The notes beneath the pieces were generated by a model. That model was not told where the DNA came from and searched no databases. It saw only the letters and a program-made list of their open reading frames with translations. The position numbers were made by a program, and so were the translations under genes. A stretch of DNA of 64,000 nucleotides from Thermoleophilia bacterium UBA2241. Its GTDB lineage: Bacteria > Actinomycetota > Thermoleophilia > UBA2241. The DNA lies in contig DDYF01000039.1 in NCBI GenBank assembly GCA_002347645.1, positions 124,204-188,203 on the forward strand, in the 5' to 3' direction. How positions within the stretch are numbered: position 1 is the stretch's first letter; the number at the start of each line of letters is the position of its first letter. Positions 16,690-23,582 of this stretch are shown piece by piece.

Positions 16690-16800
16690 CCCGGAAACGA
16701 CGAAACCCCCAGGGCACGCTTACGCGGTCGCTGGGGGTGCAGGGCCTTGGGTCGGCGGGCGGAGACGGCGCCCGTCTGCGGCTCTGTGTGCAGCGCGGAC
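16690..16800 (-). ncRNA. Candidate structured leader of the acyl-CoA dehydrogenase operon
   Basis: On the minus strand the 5' leader contains CCCCCAGCG (16737-16729), a small stem with a GTAA loop, and TGCCCTGGGGG (16716-16706), forming a long hairpin followed by a T-rich stretch. A second hairpin (GACGG/CCGTC) precedes it. The same 9-mer and 11-mer, with a different but still paired apex, occur in the leader of the CoA-transferase operon at 17426-17459. Conservation of stem and flanking bases with a changed apex suggests an RNA element, not just a terminator. No known riboswitch class is recognised. Confidence 0.5.
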
Positions 16801-16828
16801 ATCATACACGGCGCTGCAGAAGACGCAA
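16801..16828 (-). promoter_or_regulatory. Promoter of the acyl-CoA dehydrogenase operon
   Basis: On the minus strand, TTGCGT (16828-16823), a 16-base spacer and TATGAT (16806-16801) make a good housekeeping-type promoter. The CoA-transferase promoter has the same layout (TTGCAC, 16 bases, TATCAT), and bases after the -10 are also alike. Confidence 0.65.
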
Positions 16829-16892
16829 GTGGGCGCCGTTTCGCCAAGGTGGAGCAGGATTCGGCAGTCCGTACGACGCGGCGGCGGGCGCC

Positions 16893-17288
16893 TCAGCCGT
16901 ACATCTCGGTGCCGACGTCCGGGTGCTTCGCGCTGGGCAGCGGGAAGGCGGCGTCGCCAAGCACAAGGGGCGACTGGTCGACGGCCTCGAAGACCTTGTG
17001 CAAGGCCGAGATGAGGGCGCCCTGCGAGTGCCCGCGGTAGCGGTAGCGGACGAGCGCCTCGATCTCGCGCCGCTCGTTGAGCACGTTGCGGCCGAGCAGG
17101 AGGCGCGTGAAGAAGTCGCGCGCCACGTCCATGATCAGCGACGACGTGCAGCCGACGATGACGCCGGCCTCGTCGACCTCGAGCACCACGCCGACGCGCT
17201 TGTAGATGGCCTGGTGCGAGACGTCCTGCGGCAGGCGGGCGTAGCCCGAGAACAGGAAGGTCGTGCCGTGCACCCTCGTCTTGTCCAT
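16893..17288 (-). CDS. DUF3870 domain protein
   Basis: A protein of 131 residues (138 if the upstream ATG at 17309 is used). It fits DUF3870: TTFLFSGYARLPQDVSHQAIYKRVGVV opening, a middle GCTSSLIMDVARDFFTRLLLGR and the YRGHSQGALISALHKVFEAV close. The family has no established role. It lies between the dehydrogenase and CoA-transferase genes, so a link with acyl-CoA metabolism is likely but inferred. Confidence 0.8.
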   Translation of the reverse strand: MDKTRVHGTTFLFSGYARLPQDVSHQAIYKRVGVVLEVDEAGVIVGCTSSLIMDVARDFFTRLLLGRNVLNERREIEALVRYRYRGHSQGALISALHKVFEAVDQSPLVLGDAAFPLPSAKHPDVGTEMYG

Positions 17289-17339
17289 CTGGCCGTCGCC
17301 TCGTCCCATGATTGGCCCATTCTACCAGCGCCCCGGCAC

Positions 17340-17367
17340 TTGCACCGGGCGGCGGCATCTGTATCAT
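17340..17367 (+). promoter_or_regulatory. Promoter of the CoA-transferase operon
   Basis: TTGCAC (17340-17345), a 16-base spacer and TATCAT (17362-17367) lie 138 bp before the gctA-like start. It is nearly the same as the promoter of the acyl-CoA dehydrogenase operon, which argues for joint control. Confidence 0.65.
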
Positions 17368-17373
17368 GACCCC

Positions 17374-17462
17374 GCTGCCTCATGGCTACGGCAGGGAGCC
17401 GTCCTCCCGCCTTTCCCGGCCATGTCCCCCAGCGGAGACGAGTATGTCTGCCCTGGGGGCTC
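17374..17462 (+). ncRNA. Candidate structured leader of the CoA-transferase operon
   Basis: Downstream of the promoter, CATGGC (17384-17389) can pair with GCCATG (17419-17424) around an inner ACGGC/GCCGT hairpin. The conserved element then follows: CCCCCAGCG (17426-17434), AGAC/GTCT apex stem, and TGCCCTGGGGG (17449-17459). The outer blocks are identical to those in the acyl-CoA dehydrogenase leader. It may be a metabolite-sensing leader or a protein-binding site; only the shared pattern is seen. Confidence 0.5.
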
Positions 17463-17504
17463 TTGCGTTCCGAGGCCCCACGAGACTTGAGGAGGAGGCA
17501 GCGC

Positions 17505-18482
17505 ATGGGCGAACGGAACGGGCTCGACGGCAAGCTGATGACCGTGGCCGAAGCCGTCAAGCGTTACGTCCGCGACGGCTGCCAGATCGCCGTCGGCGGC
17601 TTCACCATCAACCGTAACCCGATGGCCCTGGTGTACGAGATCGCGCGCCGCAAGGTGCGGGACCTGCACCTGGTCGCGCACTCGAACGGCCAGGCGCTCG
17701 ACGTGCTGGTCGGCGCCGGCTGCGTCGCGCGCATCGAGATCGCTTACGGCGGCAACGGACGCTTCGCGCCCACGTGCTTCCGCTTCCGCAAGGCGGTCGA
17801 GGGCGGCGAGGTGCTCGTCGAGGACTACACCAACAACCAGATGACCCTGCGCTTTCTGGCCGGCGCCCTCAACACGCCGTTCATCCCGAGCAAATCGGGA
17901 CTGGGGACCGACGTGCTCCAGCAAGAAGGCTTCCCCCCCGAGATCCGCGACGGCGACAAGGTGGCCAGAAAGAAGGTCCACGTCATGGCCGACCCCTTCG
18001 GCCACGCCGACGACGACGTCGCCCTCCTCCCCGCGCTCACGCCGGACGTCTCACTGATCCACGCGCAGCAGGTGAGCACCGACGGGACCGTGCGCATCAA
18101 GGGCCTCACGTTCGCCGACCTCGAGCAGTGCAAGGCGGCGTCGGCGGTCATCGTCACCTGCGAGGAGATCGTGCCCGAATGCTACCTCCGCCTCGACCCC
18201 GACCAGAACGCGCTGCCCCCCTTCCTGGTCGACGCGGTCGTGCCAGTGCCGTACGGCGCCCACCCGACCGCGTGCCCCCGCTTCTACGACTACGACCCCA
18301 AGCACTTGAACCTCTACAAGGAAGTGGCCAAGGACGACGCCAAGTGGGCCGCGTACCTCGACGAGTGGGTGTACGGCGTCGAGAGCTGGGACGCGTACCT
18401 CGACAAGGTCGGCGGCGCACAGCTCGTGCGCATCCGCGCCAACACCGTCGCCGGCTACGCGCCCGGCCTGGACCGGAGGTGA
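17505..18482 (+). CDS. CoA-transferase subunit A (glutaconate CoA-transferase type)
   Basis: A 325-residue alpha subunit of a family I CoA-transferase. It opens with LMTVAEAVKRYVRDGCQIAVGGFTINRNPMALVYEIAR and has the later GLTFADLEQCKAASAVIVTCEEIV segment of the GctA group. It forms the binding half of the enzyme with the next gene product. ATG 17505 follows GAGGAGGAGG; the longer frame upstream runs into the leader hairpin and is rejected. The pair moves CoA from an acyl donor to a carboxylic acid, activating it for the dehydrogenase. Confidence 0.9.
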   Translation: MGERNGLDGKLMTVAEAVKRYVRDGCQIAVGGFTINRNPMALVYEIARRKVRDLHLVAHSNGQALDVLVGAGCVARIEIAYGGNGRFAPTCFRFRKAVEGGEVLVEDYTNNQMTLRFLAGALNTPFIPSKSGLGTDVLQQEGFPPEIRDGDKVARKKVHVMADPFGHADDDVALLPALTPDVSLIHAQQVSTDGTVRIKGLTFADLEQCKAASAVIVTCEEIVPECYLRLDPDQNALPPFLVDAVVPVPYGAHPTACPRFYDYDPKHLNLYKEVAKDDAKWAAYLDEWVYGVESWDAYLDKVGGAQLVRIRANTVAGYAPGLDRR

Positions 18483-18486
18483 GGTG

Positions 18487-19311
18487 ATGAGCGAGACGCC
18501 CTCGGGCGCGGCGCAGCAGACGCCCGAACAGACGCCGGCCACGACGCCCCCGCCCGCCTACACCGCGCGCGAGATGATGGCGATCGCCGCCGGGCGCTTC
18601 ATCAAGGACGGCGACGTGCTCTTCGCCGGGACGGGCGTGGCGATGCTGGCGGCGGCGGTGGCCAAGCGCATCCACGCCCCGCACGCGCACATCTTCTTCG
18701 AGACCGGCGGTATCGGTCCGCCCCTCGACGAGCTGCCCATGGCGGTCGCCGACACACGTGTCATGTCGTACTCGAACCTCAACGCCGGCCTCGTCGAGGC
18801 CTTCAGCTACGTCGCCAACCGGCGCCTGCACACGATCGCCTTCCTCGGTGCCGCGCAGATCGACAAGTACGGCAACATGAACTCGACCGTCATCGGCGAC
18901 TACCGCCACCCGACGGTGCGCTTCTCGGGCAGTGGGGGCGCCTGCGACGCCGGCTCTCTTGCCAGCGCCTTCATCGCGTTCATGCAGCACGGGACGCGCA
19001 AGTTCGTCGAGAAGCTGGACTACCTGACGACGCCGGGCTGGCTGACGGGCGGCGAGTCGCGGCACCACGCCGGGTACCGGCGTGGCGGGCCGCTCGCCGT
19101 GGTCAGCGACCTCGGCGTCATGAAGTTCGACGAGGTCACGAAGGAGATGTACGTGGCCGAGCACTACCGAGGCGTCTCCCCCGAGCACATCGCCGAGAAC
19201 ACGGGCTTCGCGATCGACGTCTCACGCGCCGTCGAGACGGAACCCCCGAATGCCGAAGAGCTCCGCATCCTGCGCGAGGACGTCGACCCGCAGCGCCTGA
19301 TCCTCGGCTGA
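18487..19311 (+). CDS. CoA-transferase subunit B (glutaconate CoA-transferase type)
   Basis: A 274-residue beta subunit. After a 25-residue Pro/Thr-rich tail of no obvious fold it shows EMMAIAAGRFIKDGDVLFAGTGVAMLAA and FFETGGIGPPLDELP. The Glu at about 72 sits where the catalytic glutamate of this family is expected. The close has VVSDLGVMKFDEVTKEM. It starts four bases after the alpha subunit stop, with GGAGGTGAGG before ATG 18487. The two subunits form one heteromeric enzyme. Confidence 0.9.
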   Translation: MSETPSGAAQQTPEQTPATTPPPAYTAREMMAIAAGRFIKDGDVLFAGTGVAMLAAAVAKRIHAPHAHIFFETGGIGPPLDELPMAVADTRVMSYSNLNAGLVEAFSYVANRRLHTIAFLGAAQIDKYGNMNSTVIGDYRHPTVRFSGSGGACDAGSLASAFIAFMQHGTRKFVEKLDYLTTPGWLTGGESRHHAGYRRGGPLAVVSDLGVMKFDEVTKEMYVAEHYRGVSPEHIAENTGFAIDVSRAVETEPPNAEELRILREDVDPQRLILG

Positions 19312-19373
19312 AGCCTCCGGCGCTCCACGGGCCGGCCTCCCGCGGGCCGACGACCGGCGGAGCGCGCGAGAAT

Positions 19374-19395
19374 CGGGCCGGCGCAGGCCGGCCCG
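19374..19395. terminator. Hairpin after the CoA-transferase operon
   Basis: CGGGCCGGC (19374-19382) and GCCGGCCCG (19387-19395) form a perfect 9-bp stem with a GCAG loop, about 60 bp after the last stop. No T-run follows. Confidence 0.6.
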
Positions 19396-19537
19396 CACGT
19401 GCGGCGCGGCCCGGGCACTCCCCGCCTGTGTCGCGCCGCCGCTCTCTCGTGGCGCGATACGCGGCCGACGGGCGCAGGCGCGACAGACATACATCCAGGC
19501 CTTGCCGTCGCGGCGGCCGTGTGCCATACCAGTCGGC

Positions 19538-20462
19538 ATGGCCCGTAGAGTCCGAGCAGACTCCCCCGCGTACATCGCGCTCAGTGAGACCGGCGAGCTC
19601 GCGCGGCGCGCGAAGCGCGCCACCGCCCATCTCGCCGCCTGCGACCTTTGCCCGCGGTGTTGCGGCGTGGACCGCGCTGCCGGCGACGCCGGCGCCTGCG
19701 GCGTCGGTGCCCGGCAACCTGCGCTGCCGTTTCTGCCAGAACGAGGACGTCTCACACCTGCCGGCCGGGCGCGAGCTGGAGCCGGCTGTCCTCGCCGACG
19801 TCTTCCTCGAGATCCAGATGATGGGCTGCCACAACCTCAATCTCGTCACGCCGTCACACGTCGTGCCCCAGATCTTCGCCGGCCTGACGATCGCGGCGGC
19901 CGGCGGCCTGCGGCTGCCCGTCGTCTACAACACCGGCGGCTACGACGCCGGCGAGACGCTGGCGCTGCTCGACGGCGTCGTAGACGTCTATATGCCTGAC
20001 GTGAAGCTCCTTGACCCGAATCTCGCGCAGCGGTATCTGACCGCGAGCGACTACCCGGATGTCGTTCGTGACGCCTTGACCGAGATGCACCGCCAGGTCG
20101 GCGACCTCGTGACGGACGTCGACGACCTGGCGGTGCACGGTCTGCTCGTCAGGCACCTCGTCATGCCAGGCCTCGTCGCCGAGAGCGCCCGCGTCTTCGC
20201 CTTTCTCAGCACGCTGAGCCGCGACACCTTCGTCAACGTGATGGACCAGTACCGGCCGTGCGCCGAAGCGGCGAGAGTCCACGGCAACGTTGGCTACGCC
20301 CGGGACGGCGCAGGCCGAAGCCATTCGCGGGATGCCGTTGATGACCCGAGATGCCCGGCCGACCTCGATCCCATCGCCCGCCGCGTAGGACGTGATGAGT
20401 TCGCTACCTTCCTCGGCGCGGCGCGCGCCGCCGGCCTGCGGCGAGCGGCGCGCAGTCCCTGA
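19538..20462 (+). pseudogene. Broken PflX-like radical SAM protein
   Basis: Two frames together make most of a PflX-like (COG1313) radical SAM protein. From ATG 19538 the first frame gives about 59 residues of the N-terminal domain (LAACDLCPRCCGVDR, GACGVGAR). Near 19712 the homology jumps to another frame with NLRCRFCQNEDVSHLPAGRE, EIQMMGCHNLNLVTPSHVVPQIF and VNVMDQYRPCAEA, running to TGA 20462. The roughly 35 residues normally between these parts, including the first Cys of the CxxxCxxC cluster motif, are missing. A deletion with frameshift therefore inactivated the gene. A sequencing error alone would not remove the segment. Confidence 0.75.
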
Positions 20463-20507
20463 TCACGGCGCCCTGAGTCCCTGATGACGGCGCCTTGGCA
20501 CGATTCC

Positions 20508-20885
20508 TCATCCGTCGAGTAGTGACGCGAGCACCCGCAAGCGCTGCCTGACACGCTGCTCGACGTGATGGACGAGGTCACGACCGGCGTCCGCCGACGA
20601 AAGGAGCGCTGCGACCGCCACGTCGACGTCCGCCTGCGTACAGCGCTCGACGCGCAGCGCCGGGACGACCTCCCGGAACAGGTGCTCGACGCCCGCGAGA
20701 CCATGACGCTCCTGCAGGAGGAGCGCAGCCTGCACGATCGTGTAGTCGGTCGAGACCAGGACAGATCCGGCCTCGAGCTCGAGGCGCCACACGCCGGCGA
20801 CGACCTGATGACCCGGCGAGGTGCGGTCGAGGACGGCGACGATGCCCGCTGCGTCGACGAACGTGAGCTGCCGAGGGAGGGCCAC
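20508..20885 (-). pseudogene. VapC-like PIN-domain toxin, degenerate
   Basis: A 125-residue PIN-like protein that begins one base after the antitoxin stop (GTG 20885). The first PIN acid is present (LTFVDAAGIVAVLD). The second motif normally reads N-Y-x-x-x-E-T but here is STDYTIVQAAL, with Gln for Glu. The third motif, normally S-L-x-D, reads DLVHHV, with His for Asp. Near the end the expected close (DRHYSDEGF-like) is found in another frame as CSRHYSTDEE, showing a frameshift. It is probably a dead toxin. Confidence 0.6.
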
Positions 20886-20886
20886 G

Positions 20887-21186
20887 TCACTCCTCGCCCG
20901 CAAGCCACATCCCGGCGTGGGTGCTGGGGCCACCGCCCCCATCCGATCTCTGGCACTCGCCTTCGCTATCAGACGACCGTGGAACAGAGCGTGTCCCTCG
21001 GGGCAGGCCGCCCGCGGCGTCGCGCGCGATCCTCCTGATTCTTTCCGGGGACGGACCGACGGCGACGCGTAAGTAGTAGTCGATGGCTTCGCGGACGAGT
21101 TCGGCCATCGAGGTTCCGCGATCCGCAGCCCACAGTCGGAGCTGCTTCTTCTGCTCTTCGCCGATCATGACGTGGGCGGAGACCAA
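20887..21186 (-). CDS. Ribbon-helix-helix antitoxin-like protein (VapB type)
   Basis: A short protein of 93 residues from ATG 21168, or 99 from the TTG at 21186, which better matches the length of the N-terminal strand and has AAGGAG upstream. The RHH motif is clear: MIGEEQKKQLRLWAADRGTSMAELVREAIDYYL (in pieces EEQKKQLRLWAADRG and SMAELVREAIDYYL). A long, poorly ordered C-terminal tail follows. It would bind the palindrome just upstream and neutralise the VapC-like product, which now looks inactive. Confidence 0.75.
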   Translation of the reverse strand: MVSAHVMIGEEQKKQLRLWAADRGTSMAELVREAIDYYLRVAVGPSPERIRRIARDAAGGLPRGTRSVPRSSDSEGECQRSDGGGGPSTHAGMWLAGEE

Positions 21187-21204
21187 GGGGTCCGTAGCTC
21201 GCTC

Positions 21205-21242
21205 CTTGGACAATTGGCCAAGATCTTGGCCAATTGTCCAAG
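21205..21242. promoter_or_regulatory. Perfect 38-bp palindrome upstream of the antitoxin gene
   Basis: Two 17-bp arms flank a GATC centre without a single mismatch. Each arm begins CTTGGACAATTGG and contains two TTGG(A/C)CAATT-like half-sites. The position, about 20 bp before the TTG start, is where RHH antitoxins bind to repress their own operon. This is very likely the vapBC operator. Confidence 0.8.
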
Positions 21243-21519
21243 AGGTCGTAGTGGCGGGGTAGGTTGCCGATCGCACTCCAGGGTAGGCAATCGTGAGGCG
21301 TGAACCTCGCTGTCGAGTCCTGAGCCTCACGGGTAACCGAAACGGCCGCCGCTGCCGCGTCGATGGACGACGGTCTCGGTGTGGTGCCACCAGGCTGACG
21401 TCCGTACGTCGCAGTCGAAGGGCTGGAAAGGAACGAGGCGGAGGGAGCGGAGGCGGCCACGACACGGCTTGGAAGGGAGGCGCCTGGGGCACGGACGACG
21501 CGGCGCGGGAGGAAGGCGC

Positions 21520-21554
21520 GAAAGGGGGCGCGCCCCCCGGCCGCGCCCCCTTTC
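21520..21554 (-). terminator. Ancestral tRNA-Asn terminator hairpin
   Basis: GAAAGGGGGCGCG (21520-21532) pairs fully with CGCGCCCCCTTTC (21542-21554). On the minus strand it lies six bases beyond the displaced tRNA-Asn 3' half, so it was probably the terminator of the tRNA before the element inserted. Confidence 0.65.
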
Positions 21555-21560
21555 AGAAAC

Positions 21561-21600
21561 TGGCTCCTCGGGTAGGACTCGAACCTACAACCCTCCGGTT
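21561..21600 (-). repeat. attL: displaced 3' half of tRNA-Asn
   Basis: These 40 bp are identical to 36048-36087, the 3' half of the intact tRNA-Asn gene including the encoded CCA. Identity stops just before the anticodon (AAC at 36088-36090). It is the outer copy left when the element inserted into the tRNA gene; no 5' half is present here, so it is not a working tRNA. Confidence 0.92.
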
Positions 21601-21680
21601 TGCCCCAGACGTCGTCAGGCTCGGGCTGTTTGGGGCTGTTTGTGCCTAGACGGCCCTCCTGTCGGCCCCCGTTGGCTACA

Positions 21681-21704
21681 GTGGGAGGGCAAAGTGGAGG
21701 GCAA
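21681..21704 (+). repeat. Arm-type integrase site candidates, left end
   Basis: GTGGGAGGGCAA (21681-21692) and GTGGAGGGCAA (21694-21704) lie 81 bp inside attL. The right end has two exact tandem copies of GTGGAGGGCAA inside attR in the same orientation. Tyrosine integrases commonly bind such arm repeats with their N-terminal domain. Confidence 0.6.
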
Positions 21705-21811
21705 ACCGCCGGTCGGGACGCGGCTCGGGCGCAACGTCACCGTCAGCGCCTGCACAGTGAGCTGGCCGCCGACTCTGCACCGTAGACCGCTGAGGATACT
21801 ACGGCGAATGC

Positions 21812-21841
21812 TTGACGCAGCGACGGGGCCTCCTGTACTCT
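21812..21841 (+). promoter_or_regulatory. Possible promoter of the left operon of the element
   Basis: TTGACG (21812-21817), an 18-base spacer and TACTCT (21836-21841) precede the left operon. A 10-bp stem with a 26-base loop (GGCCCCCACG at 21943-21952 with CGTGGGGGCC at 21979-21988) sits in the leader before the first gene and could attenuate it. The rest of 21601-22034 shows no credible gene. Confidence 0.4.
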
Positions 21842-22034
21842 GACGAACTGTCCAGGCAGGAGCGCAAGGAGGGCACCTTTTCTTGTTCCGCGCGGTCTCC
21901 CACACCACCACCAGCGTCCCGGCATGGCGTAAAATGGGCCTTGGCCCCCACGCGCCCTGCCTGGACAGCTGGTGCCTCCGTGGGGGCCGCTGCCTTCCCC
22001 GCGACCTGCTCCCTGTCAGAAGAGGGAGGTCGCT

Positions 22035-22301
22035 ATGCACACCCCCGTCCCCGTCCCCCTGGTCCGCTGGTCTGAGGTCGCGCCGGGCGCCTACGTCGCC
22101 AGGGCCTTCGGCCTCACGGTCCACGTAGTCGAGCAGGCAGCCGGCGCCTGGCTCTGGCGCCTGGTCCTCCCGACCGGGCCCACGCTCGCCGGCCGCGCAG
22201 GCAGCCGGGAAGCCGCTGAGAGGGCCGTTCTGCGCGTGGCGCGCGCGGCGGCCGTCGAGGCGATCCGCGAAGACGCCGCGCTCGAGGCGGTGAAGTCGTG
22301 A
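22035..22301 (+). CDS. Small hypothetical protein of the element
   Basis: An 88-residue protein with no family that I recognise. It starts at ATG 22035 after AGGGAGGT. The N-terminal half is beta-rich (GAYVARAFGLTVHVVEQAAGAWLWRLVLP) and the C-terminal half is an Ala/Glu/Arg helix (REAAERAVLRVARAAAVEAIRE). It is the first gene of an operon whose next three genes each overlap the preceding one by four bases (GTGA). Confidence 0.7.
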   Translation: MHTPVPVPLVRWSEVAPGAYVARAFGLTVHVVEQAAGAWLWRLVLPTGPTLAGRAGSREAAERAVLRVARAAAVEAIREDAALEAVKS

Positions 22302-22546
22302 TCGCCGGCGTCTGCGCGCGCTGTGGCGCGGTCCTGCGCGAAGAGGAGATCGGCCCCGGCTGCCGCTGGAGTGCGGACATGCACCGCGGCCGGATCGTGG
22401 GCCTCATCTGCCCCGCCTGTCAGACGCCCGACGAAGACGCCGAGGCGCAGTTCAACGCCGAGACGTTGGTCTATGGCCGCGACGCAAGCGGGCGCTGCGT
22501 CGCCTCGCCGAAGGTCACGCCCGCGAGCGGCGAGCGTGTCCAGTGA
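22298..22546 (+). CDS. Small zinc-ribbon protein of the element
   Basis: An 82-residue protein with two CxxC knuckles (CARCGAVL at residues 6-13 and CPACQ at about 39-43), consistent with one structural zinc. It starts with GTG overlapping the previous stop by four bases. No catalytic feature is visible; nucleic-acid or protein binding is the usual role of such ribbons. Confidence 0.7.
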   Translation: MIAGVCARCGAVLREEEIGPGCRWSADMHRGRIVGLICPACQTPDEDAEAQFNAETLVYGRDASGRCVASPKVTPASGERVQ

Positions 22547-22959
22547 GCGCCCGCGAGCGCGGCTTCACGCTCTTGGAGCTCGCGGCCGTCGTCTCGATCA
22601 TCACGATCCTGGCCAGTATCGCAGTGCCCACGTACGCGGCCCAGCGTCGCCAGGCAAAAGACGGCGTCCTTCACATCGCGCTGACCAGCCTGGAGCTCGG
22701 CGTCGAGACGTACGCGAAAGCGCACGAGGACGGGCTCTACCCGGCCGAAGCTACCCGTGAGTCACTAGCCGGCTACCTGGACCGGTGGCCGCAGGATCCC
22801 TACAGCCGCGGGCCCCTGAGCGTCGGCACAGCGGTCGGACAGTACGAGTACGCGGTCTCCGAAGACCGGCAGACGTTCACGGTCACGGTGCATACCAGCG
22901 CCGGCGACTTCAGCCTGCCGTCCGGGTATCCGATGCCCTCGCCGGCGGTGTCACCGTGA
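22543..22959 (+). CDS. Type IV pseudopilin-like protein
   Basis: A 138-residue protein with a textbook prepilin start: MSARERG then FTLLELAAVVSIITILASIAVP, with cleavage expected after Gly7 and the conserved Glu at +5 (Glu12). A major-pseudopilin-like body (ALTSLELGVETYAKAHEDGLYP, YLDRWPQDPYSRGP) follows, as in GspG/ComGC relatives. Start GTG overlaps the previous gene by four bases. A prepilin peptidase and assembly system are not on the element and would have to come from the host. Its presence on a phage satellite is unusual; a surface or uptake role is possible. Confidence 0.8.
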   Translation: MSARERGFTLLELAAVVSIITILASIAVPTYAAQRRQAKDGVLHIALTSLELGVETYAKAHEDGLYPAEATRESLAGYLDRWPQDPYSRGPLSVGTAVGQYEYAVSEDRQTFTVTVHTSAGDFSLPSGYPMPSPAVSP

Positions 22960-23156
22960 GCGCCGCGCACGCGCGGCACCTGCACGTCGTCGGCGACGCC
23001 GAGCGTCACGCCGGCGAACGCCGGCAGCGCAGCGAGCCGATCGACCGGCTGGCCGACTACGCGATCGGCGCCGTGTTCGTCGTGCTCCTGGTCCTGAACC
23101 TGGCGGCGTGGGGGCTCGGCTGGGTCCACCTCGTCGCGCGCTTCTTCGGAGGTTGA
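22956..23156 (+). CDS. Small single-pass membrane protein
   Basis: A 66-residue protein from GTG 22956, overlapping the pseudopilin stop by four bases. The first 33 residues are polar and Arg/His-rich. One membrane helix follows (IGAVFVVLLVLNLAAWGLGWVHL, about 34-56, given in parts: GAVFVVLLVLNLAAWGLGW). It may work with the pseudopilin; no family is recognised. Confidence 0.65.
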   Translation: MSAAHARHLHVVGDAERHAGERRQRSEPIDRLADYAIGAVFVVLLVLNLAAWGLGWVHLVARFFGG

Positions 23157-23157
23157 C

Positions 23158-23382
23158 ATGCCCACTTTGATCCCCGACGTTGAACAACGTTGTCGCGACG
23201 ACGTGACGCACGCCTGCACGCCTGCGGCGATCGCACGGGCCCTGGACTGGCCGCCGGCGCGGATCCGGCGCGCGATCTATCGCGGCGAGCTCGAGGCCGA
23301 GCTCGTCGCCGGCGAGCGCTGGACGGTCGAGCTTGACGAGGCTGAGCGCTTCATCGGGGAGGTGGTCGACAGGACGGCCTGA
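23158..23382 (+). CDS. Helix-turn-helix, MerR/excisionase-like protein
   Basis: A 74-residue protein that looks like a minimal winged HTH: TPAAIARALDWPPARIRRAIYRGELEAELVAGERWTVELDEAERFI, read as HTH then wing then short helix, as in AlpA and phage excisionase-like proteins. It begins one base after the previous stop with GGAGG upstream, and is the last gene of the left operon. It may direct excision or regulate the operon. Confidence 0.65.
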   Translation: MPTLIPDVEQRCRDDVTHACTPAAIARALDWPPARIRRAIYRGELEAELVAGERWTVELDEAERFIGEVVDRTA

Positions 23383-23407
23383 GTAGCCATAGAGCCGCAC
23401 CGCTGCA

Positions 23408-23439
23408 GAACGGGCCGCCACCCCCCTGGCGGCCCGTTC
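23408..23439 (+). terminator. Terminator hairpin of the left operon
   Basis: GAACGGGCCGCCA (23408-23420) pairs perfectly with TGGCGGCCCGTTC (23427-23439) around a loop of six C. It lies 25 bp after the last stop and has no T-run. Confidence 0.7.
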
Positions 23440-23582
23440 GCTGTGCCGGAGGGGCCTCCAGGAGCCGTTCTAAGCGCCTTTCGTGGCGTCAGAGGGGAGG
23501 AGTACCCCTGAGATATGCGGCCGTGGTGTATAGGGATGCGTCGGTGCGGGGCCATGCTGCTCGAGCTCAAGCAGGCGGGCGA

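Noticed and set aside
19428..20462. An intact 344-residue gene on the plus strand
   Set aside because: Its first 90 residues are low-complexity Arg/Pro/Ala sequence from the wrong frame; the true N-terminus is in another frame, so the gene is broken.
21205..21242. The 38-bp palindrome as a transcription terminator
   Set aside because: It lies upstream, not downstream, of the antitoxin gene, has a GATC centre with no loop and no T-run, so an operator is much more likely.
21561..21600. A second tRNA gene
   Set aside because: Only the 3' half is present; bases beyond 21600 do not provide the D-arm, anticodon or 5' acceptor strand.
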